A stretch of 64,000 nucleotides of DNA from positions 46,001 through 110,000 of the forward strand of contig JAOPHQ010001995.1 in assembly GCA_030340625.1 (NCBI GenBank), given 5' to 3'. This document shows positions 1-10,821 of this stretch, piece after piece. Source of the DNA: Merluccius polli. Taxonomy: Eukaryota > Chordata > Actinopteri > Gadiformes > Merlucciidae. Below the pieces are notes generated by a model. It was not told the origin of the DNA. It did not search any database and worked only from the letters and a program-made list of their open reading frames with translations. The first letter of the stretch is position 1, and every line of letters begins with the position of its first letter. The position numbers and the translations under genes were made by a program.

Positions 1-145
1 TATATATATATATATATATCCCCCCCCCCCCCCCGCCGGTCGTAGATCCGGGGTGGGTTACGATCATGCGCACCCCGCCCCCCCCCCCCCCCCCCGTCGG
101 TCGTAGGTCCGGGGTGGGTTACGATCGCGCGCACCCCCCCCCCTG
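1..145. repeat. TA microsatellite followed by poly-C cassettes
   Basis: A (TA)10 run is followed by two long C-runs and a third at 133-143. Between them lie two near-identical copies of a unit containing GGTCGTAG(A/G)TCCGGGGTGGG. Reverse-complement relatives of this unit (CGGACCTACG next to G-runs) recur near 40.6 and 41.3 kb, so this is one member of a dispersed low-complexity cassette family. Confidence 0.75.
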
Positions 146-185
146 TTAAATACTTAAAAAGTATTTAACATACTTAAAAAGTATT

Positions 186-217
186 CAACATCACTGACAA
201 AAGGTTGAGAACCACTG
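186..217. mobile_element. hAT-type terminal fragment
   Basis: The stretch ending GGTTGAGAACCACTG resembles the right terminus of Charlie-like hAT elements (consensus CAGTGGTTCTCAACC read on the other strand). No matching left end or target duplication is visible, so it is a remnant only. Confidence 0.4.
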
Positions 218-240
218 GTCTAATTGATATCATTTGCATA

Positions 241-354
241 GCATCCAACGACTGGACCTACGAATTGCCTTCGAGAGCCACCATTACAAGCCACGTACAG
301 AAATTGCACAAAATGGAGGCACAGGTACAGGCTGGGTTGATGAGCCTCTGGTGA
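241..354 (+). pseudogene. hAT transposase-like coding fragment
   Basis: An open stretch of 37 codons ending in TGA reads as a peptide containing ELPSRATITSHVQKLH. This is like the segment just after the BED finger of some fish hAT transposases. It is preceded by a plausible acceptor (TTTGCATAG). It is far too short to be functional. The hAT assignment comes from memory of family wording, not from an alignment. Confidence 0.4.
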
Positions 355-675
355 ATAAAGAGCATTAGCCTGACTGCTATGTTCAAAGCAAACATGAGAA
401 AAAGAAACTTGAAATTATTAAGCCATGGTTTAGTTTACCTGACATGTGCACTTTATAATTTTATTTTGTATCGCCCTGGTTTAACTGCACTATAGGCTGA
501 GTCCCAATTTACCTGATGTGCACTTTATAATTTTATTTTGTATCGCCCTGTTTACCAATGTTGTTTTTCAATTAAAAAAAACATTTGCATAAAGCAAGCC
601 AATCCACTTTTGTTGATAAGAGCATTAAAATGAGAAAAGAATAATGGGACAAAAAGAGGGAAATTTAGAATAGAT
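355..675. other. AT-rich stretch without a gene
   Basis: The only structure is a direct repeat: a segment containing TGTGCACTTTATAATTTTAT occurs at about 443-490 and again at about 517-552. No ORF or transposon end is recognisable. Confidence 0.6.
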
Positions 676-769
676 AAAAATGTGCGATTAATTGTGATTA
701 ATTGTGAGTTAACTATGACATTGATGCGATTAATCGTGATTAAATATTTTAATCGTTTGACAGCACTAA
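676..769. mobile_element. hAT-like MITE terminus (GATTAATCG-rich)
   Basis: The sequence repeats GATTAAT(C/T)GTGATTAA and ends TTTGACAGCACTA, the form of a common fish non-autonomous hAT end. It is followed immediately by an AT microsatellite (770-790) and duplicated AGGTGATATAC units. No partner end was seen. Confidence 0.45.
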
Positions 770-860
770 TATATATATATATATATATATAAAGGCGATA
801 TATATAGGTGATATACCTTTATATATAAAGGCGATATATATAGGTGATATACAGTATATA

Positions 861-1965
861 CCTTTGTGCAGAGCCCAAAGCACAAAAACATTGTATAAAT
901 GAATAATGTTTTTGAGTTGTGTGTCAAACAGACAAGTTGTATACGAAGCAAGTGAAATATGAACATCACCAAAGCTTTACCACTGTTGTCAATCATTATG
1001 CCATTACTATCATGGACGTTGTTTGCCACAACTCCCAGAACATTCTAGATGCTTTGTAATAGTTTATGGTTTAAGCAATAAGCACACGAGGGAGTGCTGT
1101 TTTATTGAATATCAGCACGGCTGTGATTTGGTCATAGGTACAAGGCCGCAGGCTAAGTGCCGAAGATAATCCTGGATACAAATGGCAAATGACCGGAGAA
1201 ATATATGGGTCTGACTAATGCCTGGAACGCAATCAGTTAACATGAGATTCATATGGAATGCAGACGTTACCTTATTACTCCGATAAATAGAGACGACCTT
1301 AGTAATGACATGGCAACGGGAAAGCTTTCAAAACGTAGTCCCCTCCAAGTCTGGTCCAAGTTGACAGTTATTATGTTTTGTTTAGCGTGTTCATTTTTAG
1401 ACCGGTGATAAGAATGCTTATGTTATGATCACATCATAGCCATGCATGTGTCTAAAGTTAATCAACACCCCTCCAGCCAATCAGAATCGAGTATTCACCC
1501 GGGCCAGGGTATAAGTATAGTTAAAAGTTCCAGTGCTGAACATCAGCACTCATGGAATGCCTCTTGTCCAATTGTGATTATATGGTTACCAACAAAATAA
1601 AAGATACAGGGTGTGCTTTACCGTCATTATTGGCACTTCAGTGATGCTTACAGAAACCGGCACAAGCGCCACACACGCCTAGCTCTACTCCTATAGTAGC
1701 ATTTACAATGTTGCCATGGAAATATGTATAGTTCTAATCAATGGTGGAGTAATATTTACAGTGATGAGGCAGCACGGCTAGGTGTGCTTTCATGCTGTTT
1801 TGAGCACGGTCTAAATGTCTAGTTGACCAATCAGATTGCTTGGTCAGAACTACCTGTTGTATAATAGAAGTTATTGCAGTGATTGGAATATGGCAGTGAT
1901 TTGAGGCTACAAAAAAATAGGAAACCTGACTGTACACACACATGCACACATTTTTTATTGCCATT
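861..1965. other. Intronic or intergenic stretch, no gene seen
   Basis: About 1.1 kb of unique-looking AT-rich DNA. Short ORFs on either strand have no protein-like composition or splice borders. Segments around 1080-1170 and 1780-1870 (GCACGGCTGTGATT, TGTCTAGTTGACCAATCAGA) look like eroded repeat sequence but I cannot assign them. Confidence 0.5.
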
Positions 1966-2477
1966 TTTATGGGGGTATTATTGAGACAATATTATTTGTG
2001 TGTGCATATCTCAATCTGTGTGTGTGTAATAAGATTTGTGTGTATTCACATTTGTGTGTATTCACATTTGTGTGTGCGTAATAAGATTTGTCTGTCTGTA
2101 TTCACATTTGTGTGTGTGGAAAAAAATCTGTGTTTGCATTTACAGATCTGTTTACACATTCACAGATGTGTGTACACTTACAGATCTCTGTACACATTTG
2201 CAGATTTGTCTTCACTTGCAAAACGAATACAGACACACAGATTTTTTTTTACACACACAAATGTGAATACAGACACACAAATCTTATCACAAACACACAA
2301 ATGTGAATACAGACAGATTTTTTTACACACACACAAATGTGAATACAGACAGACAAATCTTATTACGCACACACAAATTTGAATACACACAAATGTGAAT
2401 ACACACAAATCTTATCACACACACACAGATTGAGATACGCACACACAAATAATATTGTCTCAATAATACCCCCATAC
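1966..2477. repeat. Large palindromic MITE-like element, GT-rich
   Basis: The left arm begins TGGGGGTATTATTGAGACAA and the right arm ends with its reverse complement near 2477. Arms of roughly 240 bp stay complementary through repeated CACATTTGTGTGT / ACACACAAATGTG units. ORFs on both strands here are low-complexity shadows. A foldback or short inverted-repeat transposon expanded by microsatellite growth is the simplest reading. No clear target duplication could be fixed. Confidence 0.7.
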
Positions 2478-3064
2478 ATTTTACTTCTTTTTTTTCACAA
2501 AATGACTTTCATTGTAAAGCACTGCAAATCTGAGTACGATTGTAATAACTCACTTGTGTCTTAAATGTTTAATCAACATGAAGTATAAATGAGCGCCTGT
2601 GGTGAGGCTGAGGGCGCTTTCACATTAGGTATGATTGCTTCGTACTGTGCCCGAATACAATTGCCCCTCCCCTCCACTCCCCTACCGGTCACATTGGTAA
2701 TGCTGTTCAGTACCCGAGTATACCTGCGTATCTACACACTCCAATACAGTGGGTGGCGGTATGCACCTTGTTGGTTTGGGAGTCGCCAATAAACACAAAA
2801 AAGAAGAAGAGTACACTACGCAACATTTGTTTATAATGTCGCTCCAGTGTAAAAAAGTGCAAGATCCTAAGCCCATACAATGGAGTCGCCCTTCACTATA
2901 TCTATTATTATTTATATTTTGAAGACAATGTCAAGAATTACCCTCTCACCTGGCCTTCCTACTTTATCAGCTATGGCCGTGCAGTTCAGAGGATGAGATA
3001 AGTGCATGCTGCACGCAGATGCAGATATGCAGAATAGCAGTTCACTTCCATGTTTTGGTACAGG
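2478..3064. other. No gene seen; possible retroposon tail
   Basis: At 2740-2812 the motif CAGTGGGTGGCGGTATGCACC leads to CGCCAATAAACACAAAAAAGAAGAAGA. This resembles a common fish short retroposon 3' tail with a poly-A signal. The rest is unassigned AT-rich sequence. Confidence 0.35.
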
Positions 3065-3155
3065 GATTTTACAGTACTACAACTCTCTCGAGTCCTCTAA
3101 ATATGACAGAGTATCGCCAACAAAAAATTACATGAAGCATTCTGAAGTATTATTA
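3065..3155. mobile_element. Partial copy of AGGGCTTGTACAT MITE family
   Basis: The segment with TTTTACAGTACTACA, CGAGTCCTCT and the block ending CCAACAAAAAAT matches the right half of the better copy at 44427-45209. The terminal TACAAGCCCT is lost. It lies about 65 bp downstream of the donor of the host exon at 3220-3408. Confidence 0.6.
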
Positions 3156-3219
3156 TTTATTAATATTATAGCTCATACACTACTAGCCTGTATGTTCACA
3201 TGTGTCTGAAGGCACTCAC

Positions 3220-3408
3220 CTTGAGGAAGACCTGCAGCTCGTGTGACTGTGTGTGGCGCAGGATGTCGGGCTGCAGGTGCTTCAACACAGCCACACACAC
3301 GTACACCTGGTAGTCGGGGCCCATCAGCACACAGGTAGACACGTAGTGGCAGACCTCGCGCCAGTCCAGGTAATTCCAGAAGCACTGGTTCAGCCACTGC
3401 AGGCACAT
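3220..3408 (-). CDS. tbc1d32: TBC1D32-like exon 11 of the visible set (TBC domain, C-terminal part)
   Basis: This exon has 63 codons, phase 0 at both ends. The acceptor is ...CTATTGCCAG and the donor is AAG|GTGAGTGCC. The peptide opens MCLQWLNQCFWNYLDW and contains MGPDYQVYVCVAVLKHLQ, then ends LQVFLK. That matches the end of a TBC domain as I remember it in TBC1D32 (Broad-minded), where it is followed by a short C-terminal tail. The tail exon or exons are not visible to the left and should lie outside the window. The apparent ATG at the exon start is internal, not an initiator. This is seen as a splice-compatible continuation of the exon at 6186-6326. Other TBC1D paralogues are the main alternative. 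Confidence 0.8.
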
Positions 3409-3589
3409 CTGGCAATAGAAACACATTCATCAATGTCATCGTGTACTGTAAATTTGTTTTAGATAGGCGTGAGCATATCCACACACAGGCCCGCTCATAA
3501 GTGGGGAAAAGGGGGAAAAGCTTTCAGGGGCCCAGCCACTAGGGGGCCCTTCTCAACGGGCAAGTTGACCCTAAATATCATTGATGATA

Positions 3590-3702
3590 ACTGAAAAGGC
3601 AACCAGTCAATCAAAACATATATAATAATAATAATAAACATTTAAATAAATATGAATGAAAAATAAATAAATATAAATGTAAACATTAAAAACATTAAAA
3701 CA

Positions 3703-3759
<57 letters not shown>

Positions 3760-3795
3760 CAACAACAACAACAACAATAATAATAATAATCATAA
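3590..3795. repeat. (AAT)n/(AAC)n microsatellite
   Basis: About 90 bp of ATA/AAT trinucleotides at 3703-3790, with an AAC-rich interruption near 3756-3775, preceded by AATAAATA-rich sequence. Several spurious ORFs arise from it. Confidence 0.95.
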
Positions 3796-4907
3796 TAAAA
3801 GTTTTTAGTCGGGTGCCGTATGGACCACTTGCATTTATGATCTTGGAGATTTGTTTTTTGGCTTGCTTCCTAGTTGCCTGTCCTGCCGTGTGATGCAAAT
3901 TCTGAATAATTAAGCACCCCCATAGCACCAGCAAGAAATAATCTCTGGAAATAAGTCAAATTATGAAAACAAATCACATGATTTAAAGTGGCAATCTCAA
4001 AGATTTCCCATTCGTTCTCTTTGGTGACATCTATGGTGATAAGCGGTAATTGCAAGTGTGTTTTTGGACCTCACTTCCATGGCTTCCCAGAGATTGGCAG
4101 TTGGCCACTTTGCCACGCTTCCATAACAACACCAGTACACATGAAAGCCTAAAGGGAAAGTCTTCTGAGACGGTAACTATTACACTTACTATTTTCTATT
4201 GAATAAAAAATTGTTTTTATAAAAGTAACGTTATGTACGCCGCTTTACACACATAGCTCCGCCTACCCTCTCTGGCGGAACGCCCACTGCCAGGTGATGG
4301 AAAACGCGTCACTACCTGGGCGCAGCTTGTGATTTTTTGCGGGAAACTCACAACCGACACCCAGTTTGTAAACTTGGTAATACTGCAAATCCAAGGGCTT
4401 TCATCAGTGGGCCATAGGCTCAATCACCATTGTGTTACCTCATTCAGCGATAGTGACTTAACACACATTTATTTGCATGAAAATCTAAATCATTACTTTC
4501 TTAATTGTCGTGCAACCCTTTACAGCTGAGGGGATAATGTAATTTTTTTTAATATTTAAAAGGGGTGTAGGGGGGCGGGGGGTTAGAAGGGCCCATTCAC
4601 TAAACTTTTCATCATCGTCATTTAGCTCTGCGGGCCTGTCCACACATACGTATAAGCCATAAGCAAATGCATAACACCAATACCACGTTGGCACACTGAA
4701 AGGCAGTCTGGGATACAAAGGCTGTGTCAACATTTATGCAAGGAGAAGAGTGTTCTTCATGTGACTTTCTCTAACTGTTGCTGTGTTGTTTATCCAAACG
4801 TTATCTTCTTATTATCTACTTTTAAAGAAGTGGTCCTACTGTGAAGCTGTCCACAAGGGGACAGCTTCCACTCAGTCACACATTCACTCAGTCACACACT
4901 CACTCAT

Positions 4908-4938
<31 letters not shown>

Positions 4939-5558
4939 TAGGATTAGGGAACAAAGAGACAAGATTAAGCACCCCAGCATTACCAGATGATGAGTTTAAA
5001 ATCTAATCTGTGACCTAAATTGAGTTTCCACATATCCAGTGGCACTAAAGAAACATGAGGTGCTTTCTAGAGGCCCATGTGATTCACCAACTTGAGCAGA
5101 TATTAAAAGTTTTATGTAACATCTGAACAACTGAAGACCTTAAACAATGTCAGGTCACTATTATCTCATAATACGCATACACACATGCGTGCACGCACAC
5201 ACACACTTTGGTGTGCAAAGACCTTTACAGGAAGGGAACTCTTTAATTCGGAACACGGTTCACGGATGAACCTTTAATGGTGAGTCAAAAAGGGTGAGCA
5301 TTGTGGCCTTCACCTAGCCAATCATGTCATTAGTTGTGGTCATGCACATAACCTTTAAAATGATAATGATGGCTAAAGATTATGTCATCTAAAAATAGTT
5401 GGACGGAATTGTAGCTTGATATATTATTTGATATACAAGATATACAAGTTCAATAAGATAGATGTATATTTCACTTAAGATGGTTTGATACAATACAAGG
5501 TTTTTGTATTTTAATATGATTAAAAAATCAGCTTGATTAAATATATGTCCGTTTTACT
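3796..5558. other. Intron sequence without a recognisable gene
   Basis: This 1.7 kb has no ORF with protein-like content. It holds a (CA)n tract at 4904-4935 with flanking CACTCAGTCACACA repeats, and a second CA-rich patch near 5170-5205. A GGGGTGTAGGGGGGCGGGGGG block at 4561-4581 is a weak relative of the poly-G cassettes found elsewhere. Confidence 0.6.
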
Positions 5559-6100
5559 GTGGCTCCGCAGCGACTCTTTACTTTACTACCTCAGCTGGTT
5601 TGGTTCTGGTGTTGTTCTAGTCTAGTGCCGACTCTTTATTTTACTATCTCAGCTGGCCGGCTGATACCGCCATCGCTAAGAGGACGCAAACTAAGTCACA
5701 ACTCTTCTCTATTTTGGCACCGCAGTGGTGGAACAAGCTCCCTGCCGCTGTCGCTCACTAGCTTCCACAAGAGACTCAAGACTCATTAGTTCAGATTTCA
5801 ACTGAACTCTGCATTGCTTCCCTCCTCTACCCCCACCCCCCCAAAAAAAACAACTCATATGCACTACTGTACGTTTGTACGTCCTGGCAATTAAATAGTA
5901 CTTAGCATTGTACAGCATCTTACCCTAGCTATCCATGTTGTATACCAGAAAGGATAGCTAAACTTCGCAATTATGGTGCACTTAGAAACTTGTTCTGTTG
6001 ACATCCTTGCTGTACCGACAGTGATATATTGTAGTTTTACTTTGTACTGACAAATGTACTTATTGTAAGTCACTTTGGACAAAAGCATCTGCGGTGTGAA
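5559..6100 (+). pseudogene. L2/CR1-type LINE, 3' end fragment
   Basis: The region at 5640-5790 reads, with a break, as the last part of a LINE reverse-transcriptase ORF, including AKRTQTKSQLFSILAPQWWNKL. It is followed by the family 3' UTR, with GACATCCTTGCTGTACCGAC, GACAAATGTACTTATTGTAAGTC and TTTGGACAAAAGC. The same tail occurs at 54.7-54.9 kb and in short form at 27.1 kb, so at least three copies of one LINE family lie in this window. The copy is 5' truncated and not coding-competent. The tail ends only about 90 bp from the donor of the exon at 6186-6326. Confidence 0.7.
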
Positions 6101-6185
6101 GTCTATTGCTGTGGTCTATTTCTACAGCGTCTTACAATAAATGTTATATAAATGTTACACTGGTTCATGCTGTCCAGATGCTCAC

Positions 6186-6326
6186 CTGGGACGGCGTGAA
6201 GCCAGACATCCTGAAGGCAGAGTGAACCAGGGGCAGCTCGGCTGTGAGCAGCATCTCTACATAGTGAGCTGTGCACCAGTAGACCGGAGGGATCCCCGAT
6301 GCCGCCACCTCGGCCGGGATGTGGAC
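6186..6326 (-). CDS. tbc1d32: TBC1D32-like exon 10 of the visible set (TBC domain)
   Basis: This exon is 47 codons long, phase 0 on both sides, with acceptor CTTGTCAG|GTCCAC and donor CAG|GTGAGCATC. The peptide includes PVYWCTAHYVEMLLTAELPL and ends SAFRMSGFTPSQ. It joins in frame to MCLQWLNQ of the next exon, giving the continuous TBC block expected for TBC1D32. The exon sits between two LINE remnants: one ends about 90 bp from its donor and another begins about 20 bp upstream of its acceptor. The open frame itself is undisturbed. Confidence 0.82.
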
Positions 6327-6344
6327 CTGACAAGACAAATGGTA

Positions 6345-7036
6345 CAAATTCATTGTATTAGCCGGTCAGTTTTCTCCATTAGAGCTGCACACTGTTGGAA
6401 CACAATACCCAGCACTATCAGACAATGCTCTATCTTCTCTAGTTTTAAATCACAGCTGAAATCATGGCTGAAACATAAGCAATCATGTGACCATAAGCAG
6501 GGGCGGACTGGGAACAAAAATCGGCCCGGGAAATTTTGTCGTGGACCGGCCTTGGGGTTGCGCGATTGTTGACCGGGGGGGTGCTGCCCGATTTGTTGAC
6601 CCGGGGGGGGGGGGGGGGGGGGGGGGGGGTGCTGCGCGATTGTTGACGGGGGGGGGGGGGGGGGGGGGTGCTTCAAAAAAAAATTGAAAAAAAAGGGCCG
6701 ACGGCCGTAGACCCACACGGCCGTTCTGGACTTTTCCAGAACGCACAGATGGCCAGTCCGCCCCTGACCATAAACCACAAAGTACTAAAACAAAAAGTAC
6801 TAAACAGAGTATTCTATTTCATTTTTTGTATGATGTAATGTTTGAAATGGAAAATGCTTTTAGTTTTGTATGATGCAATGTTTATTATCTGCACTCCTGT
6901 CTTATTTATAACATTTGATGCCATAATTATCTTGTTTATTTGCCTGCCCAGGGACTGCTGATGAAATGTAGCTATCTAGCTAACTAGTCAATGGCTGTCC
7001 ATTGTCCCTGTTAAATAAACAAATCAAATAAATTGG
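6345..7036 (+). pseudogene. LINE 3' fragment (RT C-terminus and 3' UTR), interrupted by a hAT MITE
   Basis: Translation of 6350-6490 gives a LINE ORF2 C-terminal signature (RSVFSIRAAHCWNTIP, then FSSFKSQLKSWLKH), the usual end of CR1/L2/Rex-type proteins. After a MITE at 6498-6766 the 3' UTR resumes and ends CCCTGTTAAATAAACAAATC with an AAT-rich tail near 7036. It differs from the LINE tail at 5.6-6.1 kb, so two LINE families flank one host exon. It is 5' truncated and inactive. Confidence 0.65.
6498..6766. mobile_element. hAT MITE (CAGGGGCGGACTGG ends) with poly-G cassette
   Basis: The left end is CAGGGGCGGACTGG and the right end is CCAGTCCGCCCCTG. They are flanked by ACCATAAG and ACCATAAA, an 8 bp duplication with one mismatch, the hAT signature. 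Inside are two copies of a GCGCGATTGTTGAC unit, each followed by a long G-run. No transposase is present; mobilisation would have depended on a hAT transposase in trans. Confidence 0.85.
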
Positions 7037-7751
7037 TCAGTTGTTATTTTTGGTTTGATTGGACCATATAAAATACCAGACTAATGTGAGCAGCCAGTGT
7101 TCTTAAAGTCCCCCTCCAGGCACGTTTTAAAGTGTGAAAATACTCTGCTGTGATTAATATTTGTTTAACATGGTTTTCCCACATAAAAAGTAAAAAACAA
7201 CAACTCTAAAATGGGGCTGGAAGCACATCTACTCTTCATTGAGAAATTCTGGATCTATGAATATTCATGATATGCAAATATCACAGGCCACCATATCACA
7301 GGCTGCCATTTACAATGACACTAAACTTTATTATGTTTCTTCATTTCTTTCTTTCCTCATAAGCCTCGCTGCCAAGCTGTCACAGCCAGAACAGTGAGAG
7401 AAATTGTAACCAGCCAAACGTTTGAATTTCTATATCATGTGTATCAGAACATTTTTATTTTATTTCTGATGACAGATATACACTGACCCAAATACACACC
7501 TGGCACAAAAACACACTCTCATTCATACACACGTCATGTTTATCAGTATGGTCATCATCACACTCATTCATAAAGAGCTGTGCAGTTGGCAGAGAAAGCA
7601 ATTTCTGTTTCCAAAAATGTTTTGATGCAATCCAAAAAAGAGATGTAGTAACCACCTCAATGATCATACCACTTTCACCACATCGTCATTAAATAGAGTA
7701 TATTTAAATGTTGTATATTGTTATTCAACAATGTTGAATAACAACAATGTT
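7037..7751. other. Intron sequence without a recognisable gene
   Basis: About 700 bp of AT-rich DNA with no coding signature. AACAATGTTGAATAAC is directly duplicated near 7722-7757. Confidence 0.55.
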
Positions 7752-7937
7752 GAATAACAGGTGATCAGGTGAAAGGATAATGGAGAACTGGATGAAATAA
7801 AAAGCTTTTATTAGGTGAAGGGATAATGGAGAACTGGATGAAATAAAAAGCTTTTATTAGGTGAAGGGATAATGGAGAACTGGATGAAATAAAAAGCTTT
7901 TATTAGGTGAAGGGATAATGGAGAACTGGATGAAATA
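7752..7937. repeat. 46 bp tandem repeat, about four units
   Basis: The unit opening AGGTGAAGGGATAATGGAGA and ending AAGCTTTTATT is repeated with almost no divergence. The first unit starts degenerate (GTGAAAGG) and the last breaks off after GATGAAATA. The near-identity suggests a recent or homogenised minisatellite. Confidence 0.95.
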
Positions 7938-8796
7938 CATTACACTACAATATGTTATGTCTGGGGTCAATTTTGGTGGACGGACACCCCAGAGCCATAG
8001 AAAGATAGAGTTGCGTCATCTCCGTTCACTATCAGGCCAACTATTTTAAAAATTTAGAGCAATGGATCATGGAGACACAATAGTTTCAAACATAAGAAAC
8101 GAATAGCAGCTGCATCTCATAGGTTGTTATCTGTTATCTGCAGGTATTTGAAGGTAAGTTATATGGCAGCACTTTTTATGTTTACTTATTATCACATTTT
8201 ATATTAGTTAGCAATATATTTTACAGCATCTTAGCCATTTGCTTTGCCAGCCAAGTTGATTTTAACTAGCTAACGTACAGAAGCTAAGCTAGGTTACAGG
8301 GAGCAAATCGATACAATCAATATGTTTTTTTATGTTGTTTTTATGTAATGTTGTAATGCAATGCCTCTAAACATGTGTTAGAGTGGGAAAGGGTAGATTA
8401 CTTGTTACTTAGACATTGGAGATTACTATTTTGTTTGTTATACAAGTCAGTCATGGTAACGTGATGATTACGATATGATCAGTATCGATCACATTGACGT
8501 ATCTTAAATAGAAGAATAACAGAGTTTTAAGCTGTGACACTATTGTGTGATGCACAGCTGTTTATATGGATGGGAGACCTCACATAGTTTGTTATTAGTT
8601 ATTGTTTTTGCGATGTTCAGATTGCATCCACTTATTTTACCTTCTATTTCAGCAGGGAAGCAATACAACGTGATGTCATTCTCTGAGCGGTTGGTGCATT
8701 CCAATAAAGGACAGCCAACCATGATAGAATTCAAAGCTTGGTGGGGGCATAAACCAAGACATTGAAATACAATTGATGGTTGAGTTTATTAAAGCT
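7938..8796. other. Intron sequence without a recognisable gene
   Basis: About 860 bp without a protein-like ORF or a clear element end, up to the TTAA that starts the piggyBac-derived element. Confidence 0.55.
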
Positions 8797-9039
8797 TTAA
8801 CACTAGAAGCGCCAGAGCCGACGCCATTGGGCGTTTCAAAAATGTAAATTACTCCGTCATTGTTATTGCTTTGTTTCCCTCCTGCCCTGACTTTTCCTAA
8901 ATACCTATTCTGCACACGTCTATATCGTTATCATGATAGAATAATGTTACAATGAATGGGACATAGAAACTCATTTGCATGCCAATATTCACTCACATTC
9001 ATTTATAATCACTTATAATCACACTAGTTCTTTCATTAG

Positions 9040-9168
9040 ACAAAATGTGATAATGTAATAGTAATGAAATGTTCTTGCAACAAAACCAAGGAGAACTGTG
9101 CGATGTGCAAACGATTTGTTTGCAGGAGTTGCACACAGAAACCACAGAGGTTTTGTGTTGACTGTTGA
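9040..9168 (+). pseudogene. piggyBac transposase C-terminal cysteine-rich domain
   Basis: Forty-two codons before a TGA form a cysteine-rich tail: CSCNKTKENCAMCKRFVC, then RSCTQKPQRFCVDC. This is the C-terminal zinc-binding domain characteristic of piggyBac transposases, which contacts the transposon ends. The frame is closed upstream by TAG at 9037, so only this domain survives. Its position about 230 bp inside the left TTAA, with the other end 2.9 kb away because of nested insertions, shows deletion of about 1.5 kb or more of coding sequence. I see no sign that it is expressed alone. Confidence 0.8.
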
Positions 9169-9295
9169 CTGAACTGAACAAATGTTGAGAGGAACTTATT
9201 GCTGTTATTTCATTAGAAAATTGTAATAATTTGCACCATAATTTGTGATTATATTTACCATTTATTTCACTTCCCAAAATAAAAATGCTGACATT

Positions 9296-10791
9296 CAGTG
9301 CGTTTACATGACACTCAAGAAAGTCGACTTATTGGCTTAGTCCAACTATGATTGGATTAGTAAAATGCATGTATACACCTTAGTCGAGCTATACTCAAAT
9401 CGAATTGGGTTACTCATAGTCGAGTTAAGACCCCTAGATAATGCGATTCATAGTCGAGCTAAGCGTGCATGTAGCCAATCGAATTGGCTTATGCGTTGAT
9501 TTGCGTTCTGCGCATGCTCGAGATCTTTTCCCGGGGCCATGAGCCGGAAGTAGAAGGAGACAGACGATAGTCTTGTTGTTGTTGTCGCCGCCGTCGGATA
9601 AGGGATAACGAGAAACGGCGATTTATTTAAAAAGGTGGCGCAAAAGATGGAGGAAGCCGGTGAATGTAGTTACCCCCTATAAGAATTGTGTCCCGGCCGC
9701 GGGAGCGCGCATGGCATGCATTCATTAAAGGTGGAAGCACACGGACACTACGCTTCCATTTCACCCAAGGCTGAATTAAAAGTACATGTTTTTCTAAATG
9801 TGGGTCATCAACGAGGTTGTAAAGTAGTAACTTCAGGCACATCTGTCAAAATAAATGTTTTTTTCTCCCGACGTGTTTAAGATCTTTATTCATTCATTGC
9901 GCCGCGGCGGGGAATGTATACGGACGGGCGGCGGAGGGGCTGTTCTGGTGGGAGAAATATGTTTTCAGCAGACAGCTGTCAATTAACTTTGGGTCGGCGA
10001 TTTATTTAAAAAGCTGGCGCAGAAGATGGAGGAAGCCGGTGCCGTGCCAATGTAGTTACCCCCTATAAGGAGTGTATCATCATCAACGTGCATTCAGTAC
10101 ACACTACGCTTCGATTTAACCCAAGGCTGAATTAAAAGTCCATGTTTTTCTAAACGTTGCTCATCAACGAGGTTGTAAAATAACTACAATCTTTATTCAT
10201 TCATTGCGCCGCGGCCGAACTGACGGGGGTATTCTCTGATATTATGAATCTTACAGACTGCGTCGGGTTCTCCGACTCTCTGGTACTTCCACAACAAGTA
10301 AAGACTCATTTGTTTGTGCAGTCCAGATTGAAACGCGACATGGAGGAGAAAGCGATGTTTCAGCAGACAGCTGTCAGTTCATTTCGGGTCTATATCATTT
10401 CTCCGACGCTCCATTGTTCCTCTCGGTCGTATGTGGACTGCTCCGCCGGCAGAGCAGCCGGAGGAGTCGGCATACGACCGAGAGGTCGGAACAATGGAGC
10501 GTCGGAGAAATGATATATACCCGAAATGAACTGACAGCTGTCTACTGAAACATCGCTTTCTCGAATGAGTTTGTTGTTGCTGGTGATGTAAAGAGGTCAA
10601 CCGGTGGCTCTATTACCACTAGTTGAAATGGGCACAGCGCCACCTATCGTACCGGGGCATGACACGCTTTGGCCAATGAATCGATTTACTCACCGCCATG
10701 TATACGCGGACAATTGCAGTTGTCCAATTGAGGAGCATAATCGAGCTATGGCTTTAATCGAATTAAGCTGTGCATGTAAACGTACTGACTG
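9296..10791. mobile_element. MITE with CAGT(G/A)CGTTTACATG ends, nested in piggyBac
   Basis: The left end is CAGTGCGTTTACATG and the right end is the reverse complement of CAGTCAGTACGTTTACATGC. ATT flanks both sides (9293-9295, 10792-10794), and removing the insert restores contiguous piggyBac 3' UTR. The 3 bp duplication suggests PIF/Harbinger-like mobilisation, although ATT is not its usual TWA. Inside, a block of about 230 bp (9610-9840) is directly repeated at 9995-10200, with GATTTATTTAAAAAG and GGTTGTAAA shared. Confidence 0.7.
10343..10563. repeat. Hairpin-forming inverted repeat
   Basis: The left arm, starting GGAGAAAGCGATGTTTCAGC, is complementary with few mismatches to a right arm ending near GAAACATCGCTTTCTC. 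Arms are about 95 bp around a GC-rich centre at 10440-10475. It lies inside the 9296-10791 element and accounts for the opposed ORFs there. Confidence 0.85.
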
Positions 10792-10821
10792 ATTACAATG
10801 TGTGGTAATTTTGCTTCACCA

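Noticed and set aside
1942..2408. ORFs of 72-146 codons on both strands rich in HT/CVC repeats
   Set aside because: They are translations of CA/GT repeats in a palindrome, with no protein-like composition.
6141..6572. 143-codon plus-strand ORF over the exon at 6186
   Set aside because: Antisense shadow of the tbc1d32 exon fused to a LINE fragment.
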